Notes under the pieces: generated by a model
Told to the model about the DNA's origin: nothing
What the model saw: only the letters and a program-made list of their open reading frames with translations
Databases searched by the model: none
Origin: Balanoglossus misakiensis
Lineage: Eukaryota; Hemichordata
Direction: 5' to 3'
Length of the DNA: 64,000 nt
NCBI GenBank assembly: GCA_040954595.2
Contig: CM082583.2
Coordinates: 62,001 to 126,000, forward strand
Made by a program: the position numbers and the translations under genes
In this document: piece after piece, positions 33,461-45,781 of the stretch
Position numbering within the stretch: the first letter of the stretch is position 1
Layout: each line of letters starts with the position of its first letter

Positions 33461-34518
33461 CTACGCATGACAGAAAAATGAAGAATTAGGCTATGGGCCG
33501 GACCTGCCTATCGTTTCAAAATGCACTCTGTATATTAAGGTTTATTTCTTTTACATAAAAACAAGTCTTCTTGCTCTAATATGATAAAAGAAAAAAAACT
33601 TCAACTTAAATATTGCGTCCTCAGAGGTAATATCGAGCCCTAAAAATCAGGTATGCTAATGCGGTTAAAGGTCGTGCAGTTCTCCTTATAACAAGCGATC
33701 TTATTGGTGGTTACGTGACTGCACCAATCACAGAATGCGTTATGTCACTCAGCAATTACACACGCAGGGCAAACTATCAGGCAGCTACATGTATGCTAGT
33801 ATACATGTTACAGAAGATTAAACAGAATTGTTGGTAAGGAAAGTTTGAGCAGACTAGTCCATTCAATGTAAAAAATGGTGCTGATTCCAAAAAAGTCAGT
33901 CTTATTGACCCCTTTCAAGACAAAATTGCCATTTTTGCCACTTTTAACCCAAAAGGTCATTTAAAAAACACTCAAAACACACTGTTTTCATCACATTCGG
34001 AGATCTGATGACATTTGAGGATTATGCGGAAACAGTGACACACCAGAATAAAAATTACAGGTGACATTTGCAAGCAGATATGATCTGACCATATAGAAAT
34101 ATGGAATGTAAAAACATTAACAAGGAACATGCCCAATAAACTATCATGTGTCATGGCAGTCTTACAAGTGGTGCTAGAAAAAAAAATGACCAAAAATTGT
34201 CTGTACAAACACATATGCGAAGCAACTTCTTTCAGTCATCCCTGGAACAGACACACACTGACCTGCCACTGGTAATTAAAATTTGATAGCTGGTGGTCTC
34301 TGTAACAGCTGGCCTATTTAAGTTATGTAAACATGTCTTTGTTCGAGGTAACAACTCCTTGTAAATAGTAACTTTAAAAACAACTGGACAATTTGTTTAG
34401 GAGAAGATTTGCTAACCAAAAACTAAGAAACTTACCAAAAAAACTCGCTAAATATTTAATCTTTCTGATCTCAGAACTGAATAAAAGTTGCACATATACA
34501 GGTATGTGTTATGAAATT

Positions 34519-35191
34519 ATATCCTAAATTTCAAAGCAATCAGAGAAAAAACTAATTTCAAAGCAATCCAACAAGCAGTTTCACAGAAAATATTTGTTCA
34601 AAAGTGGCAAAAACACAAATATGCAAATATCACCAAAATTGTACAATATCTTACTTCAATCACTACAAGGAACATGCTGCCTAAGTTCAATGCAATAGGA
34701 CAAGCGGTTTCAGAGAAAACAATTTTTGACAAAAATTGCAAAAGTTTCCCCGATAACACATTTATGCAAATATCTTTTTTTTTACAACATATTATTTAGG
34801 TTACCCCTACGAACATGCCTACCAAATTGGAAAGCAATCTGGCATGACGTTTTAAAGAAAAACATTTTTTGACCAAAAATGGCAAATATTGCTCAAAATT
34901 ATAGATATGCAAATTTTGCAACAATTTGAACAAAACTATGGTTACTTAGACAACATTAGGAGGCTTCATACTAAATTTCAAAGACTTTTTACCAATAACA
35001 TGGAAAAATACAAAAAAATGCAAAAAAAATAGGAAATCGATAATATTAGCTCAAAACATACAGGATTGTATGAGGTTGATATAAGGTACATGCATACCAA
35101 TTTTCAAATCAATATGACCAGTGGTTGTCCAGTTTTTAAGTTTTGACCAATTTCACATTTTCCCAGCTAATTTGCATATTTTTGGCAATGA
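34519..35191. repeat. Degenerate ~140-bp tandem repeat, unit 2
   Basis: Copy of 17580-18250; followed by one extra CATC step in the simple repeat (CATCCATCCATCCATCCATA). Confidence 0.7.
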
Positions 35192-35400
35192 CATCTTCAT
35201 TTGAACAAACTCCCATCTACAGCCCTGCCTGCATCTACACGCCAAATATCGAGGTCATACGCGCTGCGGTTTTCAAGTTTTCGATGTGGACGGACATACA
35301 GACATACATCCATCCATCCATCCATCCATACATACAGACGTAACCAATCCCATAAGGTCCCATGGTACATACCAATGGGACCTAAAAACTTGTGACTTAC

Positions 35401-35523
35401 ATGTAACACATGTTTGCCCAGTGTAGCAGGTTGGACAGTTGCAGGTGTAGATTGAGCAGGAGCCTTGAAGTGGCTGATACACTCCGTTATTCAGACATGG
35501 GTTTAGAAGACACTGGTTGATCG
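35401..35523 (-). CDS. E11 EGF-like exon, unit 2
   Basis: Open; Tyr at the third cysteine as in units 1 and 3. Confidence 0.78.
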
Positions 35524-35720
35524 CTAAGGGTGAGAGAAATGAAAAGTATCACATTAGGGTCTTACACACTTGAGTGGGAAGTGAAATCTGTAGCAGACTG
35601 TCAGAAGATTGCACATCCGTGTGATCATGTTCATGTGTGAAGGATAATGAAGACCACTTGATCCAAGCTTGGTGCTACCATCTTTATCATAATTACAGCA
35701 TCTTATAATATTTACTAGTT

Positions 35721-35747
35721 GGGGGTGGGGTGGGGTGGGGGTGGGGG
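35721..35747 (+). repeat. G-run, unit 2
   Basis: Same 27-bp G-run as 18772-18798. Confidence 0.8.
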
Positions 35748-35971
35748 TAGTTGATGTCATAACTTTCTGATGTTTCAATTTACGGTTGGAAAAATAGCAA
35801 CATCTACTCTGATGAGCATTTGAGTCAATGAAAGTATACATCATGGCTACGGTAGTGCATATAAGTCTCTTGGTTAGCTGCACAATCACAGGCAACTTTA
35901 TTGAGACAATATCAATGACAAAGCCCAGCGATTTCTACTTTGTGCGGCAAATCTGACACTGGTTTGCTTAC

Positions 35972-36088
35972 GTTCAGCGCACGTGGTTCCGATGAAACAG
36001 CGCGAACTCTGGCATCTGAACTCGGTGCAGGACACTTGCTGGCAGAATCCACTGTTTAGACAAGGGTTGGGCTGACACGGATTCAAAT
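35972..36088 (-). CDS. E10 EGF-like exon, unit 2
   Basis: Open; Ser at the fifth cysteine as in units 1 and 3. Confidence 0.8.
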
Positions 36089-36472
36089 CTGTGCACAGAA
36101 GAGAAAGTGATATAAATTGTGTACAGTTAATATTTACTACATATACTTTAAACAGATTTGTGCAGTCAGGGTTGAGTGGTAAAAATCTCAGTTGGTCAAC
36201 AGAACATCACTGTGACAAATTTCTTCCATGTTCAACAAAAGAAACGTAATGAAATTTTGACACAGGTGTAATAGTGTCTTAGTGTACCATACGGTGCAGG
36301 TTGTTGTTTGGTCAAATACACAATCCCCTTTTATGGCACACACATTCTTAATAAATTTCCCCAAAATTGTGTCGTTATTCACTGTTTGATACAGGTTGGA
36401 AGAAACCAACTGCAAGCCGATTATGTGTTATGTTATTATGTTCCTCTTCATCTGAAATTTAAAATCACTCAC

Positions 36473-36595
36473 ATGTCTGACATAAATCGCCGGAGTAACA
36501 GCTTGTACAGGAGCATGTGAATTCAGTACACCAATTGGGCGTCAGCACACAGTTTCCACCATTCTGACACTGGATGGGTTGACACTGGTTGACAG
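36473..36595 (-). CDS. E9 EGF-like exon, unit 2
   Basis: Intact, eight cysteines, same as 19523-19645. Confidence 0.86.
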
Positions 36596-36890
36596 CTGTG
36601 GGATGTGCAGTCAAGATATTGTCAAAATTACAGAATCTACAAACTACACTCCACAGTTATGTACATGTATACATGACAACAACCAAAGGGCTGTTTTGAA
36701 AAACCAAATGCTGTGAAATCCTTTAGAGTGTGACAAGAAACCACAGTTGCAACCGAAAACAAAAATAGTGATAACATTAAGCTAGCCCAAAGTTTGAGTT
36801 ACCAGGGCTTTAATATGTGTACCGTACTTATATTATATAATACATAACAAGTGTTTTGCATTGAATAAAATAATATTGGTTTGTACTTAC

Positions 36891-37009
36891 GCATTGTACA
36901 TGTGGCACCAGTGAAGCATTCGGTACACATACAGTCAAACAGGAAACAGCCGTCTCGCGCAACGCATGTGCACCATTTTGACAAGGCATAGAGTATAACT
37001 GATCAATGG
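36891..37009 (-). pseudogene. E8 EGF-like exon, unit 3, 1-bp deletion
   Basis: GTGCACCATTTT replaces GTGCCACCATTTT, shifting frame after PCQN. Donor and acceptor are intact. An independent lesion from that in unit 1, at almost the same place. Confidence 0.85.
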
Positions 37010-37402
37010 CTGCCAAAACAAAAATGAAAGTATCAATTACCTGCTTGTCAAAAACTTGTACATGTACTTGTGATGTTCATTTCGTTTAAATATGTGAGCA
37101 ATGTCTTCATTCCTTGTTTCAAACCTGTACATTTAAAATAACATAATGATGCTATTGCTAGGATTTTTCTGTAAGAATCTTGAAAAATTAAAAAATGTGC
37201 CGTCAACATGATACAGAAGGCTTTCCTTTTTAACGTGCACATCACACTCAATTTTGACCCTACATCAGCAAATTTTGAAAGGATGAAACTTAGTAATGCT
37301 TCCACCCCATTTATTGGTGTATGGGTCCATCTATCACATTGAGAATACCAAAAATGAGGGTTTATATACCACGCTGTGTCATAAAACAGTAATTCGACAC
37401 AC

Positions 37403-37525
37403 CTACGGCACAGATGGCCCCAGTCCAACACTACTGGCAGTAACAGGTGTAGTCAGTATAAGAATTTGGTGTTTGGGAACAATAGCCTCCATTTTGACAC
37501 GGATTCTGATCACATGGGTTAATGA
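37403..37525 (-). pseudogene. E7 EGF-like exon, unit 3, in-frame TAG
   Basis: Same TAG as unit 2. Confidence 0.83.
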
Positions 37526-38085
37526 CTATCAGAAAAAAAATAGTTTAAAAAACATGAAATGCAGATGGCTACACCTCAACCAAAGATGATTCCTGCACCA
37601 CAACAAAATCCTTTGACACAAGCATTATACTGGAACCATACCCAGAACACGCATTAAGTATATGATGAAGGGACAATGTCTCTATTTTGGGTAATACAGT
37701 AAAACCTGTCTTTATGGACACCTCTCTAATCAGAACACCTAGTAAGATTGATTTTTCAAGCCAAATAGTAAGGATAATTAAGGATGTCTCTTTTACTTAA
37801 TACTCAGATGTGTGCACCACCTTAGGAGAGATTACCTCATATGCACAATTATCTCTACAGACACTAGTCTTCAAGAGGCAACTCTTGTATATTTGAGTGA
37901 TGAAAACATCCAGCTTCGTACACTTCCTCACAAGTTCGTGCCTATCCTAAATTGCACGGACATACAAATGAAATTTCTGTTTTCTTTTCTCTTGTGGAAA
38001 TTTTAGAAATGAGAAGTTACCACACAATTCAATTGCCATGAAGAGAAAGTGCCCAAAAGATTGTCATTTACGGTACGTCAGAAAC

Positions 38086-38166
38086 AGGTATATGCCGTGC
38101 AGGAGTTGGCCACTGCATTACATACAGCCCCGTTGAGACAGCTGTTTCGCTGGTATGGATCTTGGA
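38086..38166 (-). pseudogene. E6 EGF-like exon, unit 3, 3-prime end and donor deleted
   Basis: A 46-bp deletion (junction GAAAC/AGGTAT at 38085) removes the last part of the module, including CTGCYEGNRC and the GTAAGT donor. The acceptor and first half remain. The break has 2-bp microhomology (AC). Confidence 0.88.
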
Positions 38167-38558
38167 CTGCAATAAAAAGTGCAACCTAATGTTATCTCAG
38201 CAATATTTACTTTCAAAATCTGTTTGATAAAAACATCATCATTACCATTACTGTAAATACTGAACGGAACTTCACTTCCAAAAACAACTTGCTCATTCTG
38301 GGACGCACTTGTGGGGCTATGAAAATCTCTGTATATGTATCTTGTGTAGGGAAAATTTTCATGAACGATCAACATTTTTTTCTTCAAATAAACATGTTTT
38401 CTTTCAGTTGTACATCATTTTTGAGGTGAACGATTCCCAAGGCCCAAGGTGTGATGCTGAAGATGAAAATATAAAGTATGACCAACAGACAATGTATTGA
38501 GACATGATTGTAAATGTTAGTTCCTGCATGACAAAATGTTTGTTTTAATGAGTTTTAC

Positions 38559-38675
38559 ACTGGCTGCAGTGTGTGCCGGTGAAACATCCTGGACAAGTAC
38601 ACTCATAAGTTGTACACGACAGCCGAGTACACTGCCCATTGTTCAGGCATGGACTTGGCCTACATGGAGTTTGTT
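38559..38675 (-). CDS. E5 EGF-like exon, unit 3
   Basis: Intact; same as other copies. Confidence 0.83.
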
Positions 38676-38990
38676 CTGTTTCAATGGAATGAAAATAAAT
38701 AAATAGTAGTGACATAAGTTTTTAGGGTATGACCATTTCCTTAATTCCTACAGCTGTGGTTCTATCGGGTTCTCCTATAACTAAGCCTCCTTAATGTATA
38801 ACTGAACAATAAGAATTACTTATTATACTTTTGGGAGTTTAGGACTTAGTAATTGCAAAAAAGACTCAATTCCTGAAAGTGCCTATTTGGTTTGTCACAT
38901 CCTAAATATACAGGTAATTTCATAGCTGCCAGCTATGACAAATATACCGGTATGAGGGGGGAAAAACAGTTCCTCGTCTGATAAATTTAC

Positions 38991-39113
38991 CTTGGTCACA
39001 GGTGATTCCAATGATACAGCCTTGACAGCGACAGGTAAACGCACTGCACGATCCACTGATTGGCTCACAGATACCGTTGTTCATGCACGGATTGGGAGAA
39101 CATTGATCGAGTC
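38991..39113 (-). CDS. E4 EGF-like exon, unit 3
   Basis: Intact; CIIGITC form. Confidence 0.86.
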
Positions 39114-39591
39114 CTGGGGGTTGCATGTAAATCAACCAACAATTGCATATTAACATCACAAGTCATTTCACTATTTTTTCATTCCAAACTTAAAAGATTG
39201 CTTGTAACTTGCTGAACAAATATTCATATGGACAGACTATTCTAGCTTGGAACAGGCAAAATCAAGGGTGCCCTGACGCCCAACTTTTAAGAGCAGTTCA
39301 TTTACTGAAACTGCCAGCACCCAATATTATCCCACATGTAATCAATATGTGGAAATCAAATACATCTGTAACAGTTTTAATTTACCATGTGGGTATTTGC
39401 ATGGAGGGCCATGGTATTTGTTACCTACTGATAAAATACCCTTCAAAACAATATCCTCATTTCTTCAGAAGTTTGGCAACAAGACCAATAAAGTTTCACA
39501 TCAAAATTTACAATGTATAAATAAGCTTAAAAGATCTACGGAATGAAGATGGCTTGTTTGTTTGCAGGGTGTCTTGAAAGTATATACTCAC

Positions 39592-40600
39592 TTGTTTGAC
39601 CATGGACCCTAGAGAAAGAAGGACGCGCAACTCCATTTTTTTCTTGAAATGATGTTCTTTTGCATACATTATTTCCAGATAAATCCCAATAATCCAATTT
39701 GCAAATAAACTGTGTATAAACTAACGCAAAGTCTCGTGTTTTGTGTGAAGTTATCACAACACCTCAGAACATCTCGCAGAAGACGAGAAAACTGCAACGT
39801 GGTTGAACGCAGCGATTATTTATGGAACACATCTGGACAAGTTAAACAGGAATTTGAATCTGAGTCTGACAGCGTCCAAAACAAGCATCTTTTGTCTAAC
39901 AGTCCGGGTATTTCACAAGGCTGTGAGCTAACCGTACCGAGGGTTGCCTGGCGGCCATAGTGCACACATGATAATCCACCCAGTTTGTTTACAAATTGTT
40001 TTCGTGAAATCTGTTTTATTGTTCACGCACTGCGAAATAAAATGCCCCTAAACCACAATTTTTATTTCAATGCTTCACGCAAACATAAAATTATTACGAA
40101 AAGTGTCAGCGTTACTAAGAAATATGAGTGCCCAGTCGGACATGCAAAAAACATGGATGATTTGTTTACAATTTTTAAATGAAGCTTGTGGCACTAGAAA
40201 TGACCGTTCAACCGACAGACGAACACCAAACCATAATAATTAGCACAGACATCGTAATACTTTTAGAATTTTAGAAAAAAACGCAGTGGCTGCTGAAATG
40301 CAGTAGTGCCAGTTTGGTGGCAAGTTTTCGTATCACTGGTGGGGTCGACACGTGCCGAAGTAAGGAAGTCATTGTCCGACTGTCCTGGGTGTTAATTATA
40401 TACAAAAAAACATCATCATACAGATAATCCCCAAACCCTTCGATCTTTGCCGCAGTTGCTCGCCCTTCTTTCTCTAGGGTCTATGGTTTGACAGATGTCA
40501 CCTGTGTAAGAGTTCACACACTGGCATGAATAGAAATTGCACGATGTTTGCTGGCAAAATCCACCATTCATACATGGGTTGGGATCACAGGGGTTTTGCA
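39592..40600 (-). pseudogene. E3 EGF-like exon, unit 3, split by transposon
   Basis: 5-prime part 40486-40600, donor bases at 39592-39593. Confidence 0.85.
39601..40485. mobile_element. 885-bp TIR element inside E3, unit 3
   Basis: GTTTGAC at 39594-39600 and 40486-40492. Confidence 0.82.
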
Positions 40601-41012
40601 CTGGAAATTAAGAAAGGACGCCATTTTATTCCTTGCTACTCATTCTACAGTACAGATATGGCAAAAACCTTGCAGAATTATGGCAAGGGTGTGTGGAGTG
40701 ATTGTGCCTACAACTTATATTAGGCTGGTATCAAGTTGTTCACACCTCCATAGATCACATGGCAGTGACTGTGAGGCAAGGGCTTCCCTTCATGAAATCA
40801 AAGACCTGTGTACTGGAGGAGGGTTCCTTGCAAATGCTTGACTTGACTTCAAGCACACCTGTAGACTCATATGTAAATTTACACGATCTGGCCTGGAGAG
40901 AGAATTTCCATAGTGGATGTGTGTTGACAAAAGGCAGTAAAATTGGCCAGTCGCGCATAATGTTTCTTGAACCAAGACAATCAAGACATTATGCGCCACG
41001 AAAGTGATTTTG

Positions 41013-41014
41013 AA
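41013..41014. other. Deletion junction: E2, E1 and element end lost
   Basis: GATTTTGA runs directly into AGCTCAAGAAG. In unit 2 terms 24110-25203 (1094 bp) is missing, with at most one shared base. The left break is one base from the target site of the unit 4 transposon. Confidence 0.9.
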
Positions 41015-41251
41015 GCTCAAGAAGTGCAGGTGACTGATGTTGACGTACCCCGGTGACGTACATGAAAAGTGAACAGACAGTTTTAAAATTCATCGGCTAT
41101 TTGTACAAATATCTCAGCTCCTGTACATCAAGGAAACATTTCGTAGTGAAACAGTTATATATAACACAAAGTACCAGGGTTCTCTCCCACAGGCCGACTT
41201 CTCGTACTGGCCGAGACCGACTTCTCATACTGGTTGACTTCTCAGGACACC
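41014..41251. mobile_element. Remnant of 666-bp element, unit 3
   Basis: Only the right third remains, with inverted AGAAGTCGGCC words and ATGTATAG at 41252-41259. Confidence 0.7.
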
Positions 41252-41362
41252 ATGTATAGCTAGCTGTTGAACTCAAAAAATATGTAAAACTACAAGTGAT
41301 GTAAACAACTTGTGGAACCATGTTCAAATCGAGACAAGAAGAAAAGGGATTTCAAGACTTAC

Positions 41363-41459
41363 CTCCTTCAGCACTTTACTGCCCTGTAGCGCACTGTGTG
41401 ACACTTGTAGTTGTGCATTCATAACCAGAAGGACGTGGCCGAACCTAGCGAGTATGAAC
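41363..41459 (-). pseudogene. G5 GCC2/GCC3-like exon, unit 3
   Basis: Same TAA. Confidence 0.63.
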
Positions 41460-41695
41460 CTATCACAGAAAAAATTCAAAGAACGATTTTTACCACCATG
41501 GTTTGGTCCAACGATCCCTTATTAGAGAGATGTCCGTAATCACAGGTTTTACTGTACAATACCTCTTCAGTGGAATCATTGTGTTTTTCAAAGTGCATCA
41601 CAATATCAACTCCAATAAGCATAACAGTTTAATTTTCTGTGTATGCCATGCTATAACACAGGGAAGTCACAAGAGTGATTTGCAGCCCAACTTAC

Positions 41696-41893
41696 CAGTA
41701 ACTGTTGAACAATCCACTACGGGTGACATGGTTGGACACTTGGATCCCGCTGGACAAGGCGTGCATGTGCCGTCGCCTTCCATAGCATATTCACCATTGC
41801 CACAGTCGAGCGGATCTTACATTGGATCTGAACACGATTGTCCAGCAGGGCACAGAAGACAGGATGTGCGTGCAGGCTCCTCACTTATTTCAT
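41696..41893 (-). pseudogene. G4 GCC2/GCC3-like exon, unit 3, in-frame TAA
   Basis: Same TAA; matches the unit 2 variant. Confidence 0.8.
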
Positions 41894-42272
41894 CTGATTA
41901 AAGAAAATGAGGTTTTTAGTGATGTATTTGTGATACAGTGTCATTTAAAATAACAAATTACTTGAGATGATTCACTTCATAATTCTGAGACAAGTATACA
42001 GGCATGTAGAAAATTCTTTGGAGGACATTAAACGTCATTTCTAATCAACCATGTTCTGAATATCATAAGACTCTGCGAGATCTCACATGGCTAACCGGGT
42101 CTCGCAAGATCTCGCACTGAGTTGATAATCTGTTGTAAACACATACATACATACACACACACACATACCCCCAGTCGCACTGACTTGAAAATCTGTTGTA
42201 AACACATACATGCATACACACATACCCCTCAGTTTCATCACACAGCAAACTGAACAAGTACCACAATCTTAC

Positions 42273-42401
42273 CATTTTTACATCTGGTACAGTTTGTTGC
42301 ACCAGCCAATGACACGTAACCCTTGGTACACTTGAATTGCGATGCACTGGGATCTATGCAGGCGTACCCTTGCTCACAAATAGTACAATGTTCAGCACCA
42401 G
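42273..42401 (-). CDS. G3 GCC2/GCC3-like exon, unit 3
   Basis: Open; CKN replaces CTN just before the donor. Confidence 0.7.
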
Positions 42402-42660
42402 CTGATCTGTAAATCAAACAGAGAATTTACACACCAAGTTAACCTTTGAATACCACTGTAAAAATTTGGTGCAAATTTTAATTATTTTCATAAATAGAGG
42501 TCTATTCAAATTTGGAAAAATTGTCATTTTTTCATTCATATATTATATCAGTAAATTTTAAATACAGAAATAGAAAATGATCCCATCCTATTTTTCAGTT
42601 AGTAAATTACCTGACCTAATGTTTGATGTTGGAAATAAAGGTGGGTGGGTAGAAGTTTAC

Positions 42661-42791
42661 CTGTTATGCAAGAGGTACAGCGAGACATCCTTTGTCCAAG
42701 GCCGAACTGTAATAACCAGCCGAGCATAAAATCACAGTGTTACCATTTGGACATTGGTTACCAGCTGGGCAATCAGCACATGATGTTTGTG
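42661..42791 (-). pseudogene. G2 GCC2/GCC3-like exon, unit 3, frameshifted
   Basis: Same break as other units. Confidence 0.75.
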
Positions 42792-43216
42792 CTGAAAATA
42801 AACAGAGATTTATAGAATCTTATAGTCACAGTCATACCTTCAAAGACGTGGGATTCTCACGCGGGTTGGGGAGACAAAAATCCCTGGCAAAAGATTGAGG
42901 ACAGGAAAATGCCAATCCAGAGATATTGGTAACAGAAACTGTGTACAGTCAATGCCATACGGCAGTGTGCTGTTCTAACAACAGACAAGATCGTGACGAT
43001 CATAGTCTGTGTCGGAGATTTGGAAAAGAGCAAATTTGGTGAAAAGACGGGACAAAACAAAAGTCTACTTATACGATGCACATGAAAACTGGATGAAAGC
43101 GAAGCAGTCCACTATTTGAATGCATTGGATGTAAAATTGGCAGAATATTTGGACTGGACGTAATGTTTGTACGCACAGAATTACGTACATGCACATAAGA
43201 TGATCGTCCGCCTTAA

Positions 43217-43722
43217 AGGCACGTAAGCTGCAACTGGATAAAAAAATTAAAGTTTTAAATAATCTCATATATGCTTTTAATTATGTCTATTAAATGATAT
43301 TTCATGATAATATATCAAGCTCAACACTTATTTATGACACAATGGCCAAAAATTAAAGAAAAAACGAAAATTCCTGCAATTTAAAAAAAAGTGCAATATT
43401 GCAATGAAAAATGGAAATCTGATGTCTCAGTGGTGTACATTTACTTCCATGAGCTCAAGTGGATGAGATCATGTTTTGTTTAAGAAGTTTCACAACCGGA
43501 AATGCAACATTTTCATTGTTTCTTGCATTTTCCCAGGGTGGCGGCCATAATCGCTTGCGGCAAAGCTTTATTATTTATCTGGTTAAAACTTGCATATGCA
43601 CTCATATTTAGGGTTTATAATGCTTGTGTATAGTTCACTGCCTTCATCTGCATGGACTAATGGTAGTGCAGTTTTAAACAAATATTATGAAAATTATCCC
43701 AAAAGTTACAGCTTACTTGCCT
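43217..43722. mobile_element. TTAA-flanked element, unit 3
   Basis: TTAA at 43213-43216 and 43723-43726; one mutation in the right terminus (TACTTGCC). Confidence 0.84.
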
Positions 43723-43771
43723 TTAAGTGAAAGATTACACAGTAATGCCCAAACTTTAAGTGCTGACTCAC

Positions 43772-44004
43772 CATCTATATTAGTGTAGTATCCATCTTCA
43801 CACACCTCTGGCTCCGACATACCATCATATTGGCACTTATACCCGGGGCAGGACAAGGCGTACAGTCTATACTTCCATTGTTGGCAAAATATCCCAGTCC
43901 GCATTGTTTTGGTGATGAGAGGCTGGCTGTTCCACACATGAAACCCCTGGACACAGCGTGCATGCTTCAGAACATGCTGAACTTTAACTTCCAGCTGCGC
44001 AGTC
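43772..44004 (-). pseudogene. G1 GCC2/GCC3-like exon, unit 3
   Basis: Same stop and frame breaks; SPKQC replaces SPTQC. Confidence 0.75.
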
Positions 44005-44068
44005 CTGTAGGAGTGAAGACGTCAAATATTAAGGAGGTTTAGGAGCCCTCTAGCCAGCAAACTTCATC

Positions 44069-44489
44069 AAGGATGTACGTGCAGAACATAAACCGGAAAC
44101 ACTGCGTGTCCGGTCTTTTTCCCATAGGATTACATTGATAATCGCCAGAAAACAAACTTCTACTATTGTCATTTTCTCGAAATTTTACACATAGCTCAGT
44201 CCAGCAAATATAAATTCATTGGTCAAATAAAATATAGGGGTCACCGCGCTCTTTTTTGAGATAAATTGCATTAAGAATTTTGGCCATAGACAAACAAACC
44301 ATTGGTGAAAAATGCTGAGTCAGCAGATTTCTTCTATTATCGACCAATTTCATGGCTCTGTATTTCAAAAACAAGCGCGGTGACCCCTATATTTTATTAC
44401 GGATTTTCATTATACATACAAAAGAGAATAAAAAAATCCACAATTAAAAAAAATGACAATACTTTCCATTTTATTGAACGTACATCCTT
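44069..44489. mobile_element. Foldback-like element, unit 3
   Basis: Both AAGGATGTACGT ends present; inner arms perfect. Confidence 0.55.
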
Positions 44490-44962
44490 AATGTTACTTA
44501 GGTAGTGGAGCACCAAAACCCAAATTTTCATATCGATTGTGTATTTTGTGATAAAAGCACCAAACTTGGCTCAGATGTGTGTTAATGTGTACTGAACAAA
44601 TTCAGATAGCGAGTCACTAAATATCTGTTGAAGAGTTTCCATGGCAACCAATTTTTTTTCAAAATGGCCGCAAATACAGATAATCACACCTGTTAAACAT
44701 CAAAATAAATTCAGATTACAATATTTGAAACAAGAAACTACGGAAAGAATGGTTTGCAATAGAACTATGGTTATTAAACTACAAATGTACTTATAAGGGT
44801 AACTAAGGGATCAAAATACAGGTGCAACTTTCAATCCCTGGTACTCGCATTAGTATAGGTGCTCCCCCTAGTCAAACATTACGGCTAGTTGCGATATTTA
44901 ACTTGAAGTACGTAAATTACACACACACGAATCGCAACAGTTAGCGAGTCACTAAATATCTA

Positions 44963-45742
44963 TTGAAGAGTGACTATGCAGTATTCAAGATCCACCCTTT
45001 CCACAATACGTGTGAACTTCTACTCTCTACATGGAATGTCCGCTCAGCTAGATGCAAATCATTAGACATTGCAGACTACATCACAGATAAAGAAATTGAT
45101 ATTCTTGTACTCACTGAAACATGGTTGAAGGAATCTGGTGACGAACACGTAATGGCTGAATGTACACCACCAGGCTATGCTGTCAAACATCTACCTGGGG
45201 TTGGCAAGATCGGTGGAGGCTTAGCTTAAATTCATAAGCTAGCACTAAAATAAACAGCTTGGAAGCCTATTCTCTCTGTTAAATCTTTTGAGGCAGCGGA
45301 AGCAACTATTTTTCACCAGAAACTTTCCATGAAAATAATTCTTGCCTACCGTCCACCACCATCAGTTAATAATAAATTCACCGCACCACAGTTCATGGAA
45401 GAGTTCAGTACAACACTTGAGAAGTATGTCACCTGCTCAAGTAATCTCTTCATCGTAGGAGATTTCAATATTCACCTAGAAGATGATAAGAATCCAGTAA
45501 CACAGAAATTCAATGGAATCATCAGCGCCTGTAATCTGAAACAATGGGTCCAACAACCAACACACAGAAAGGGTCATACTCTTGATCTCATCTTATCTAA
45601 CTCTGCGTCTAACATCAAGAGTGTCTCTGTAGACTGCTTGGAACTCTCTGATCACAATCCTGTCAATGCAAAACTTGCTCTTCCGAAACCAACACACAGT
45701 AGACGTCAAATATCTTATCGTCATATCTGCCATTTCAATTGA
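44963..45742 (+). pseudogene. LINE endonuclease domain, unit 3
   Basis: Same two TAA codons; AYRPPP replaces VYRPPP. Confidence 0.88.
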
Positions 45743-45781
45743 TAGTTTCAGCCATGATCTCGACAAAATACATCAAATGTC

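Larger units (their letters stand above)
19655..36604. repeat. Tandem unit 2 (16.95 kb)
   Basis: Second direct copy and the most complete one for reference. It carries all EGF, GCC-like, LINE and gag segments without the large deletions of unit 3 or the late insertions of units 1 and 4. It shares private variants with unit 4 in the G1-G5 region, for example loss of AACTTTCAATCC near 28995. Confidence 0.95.
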
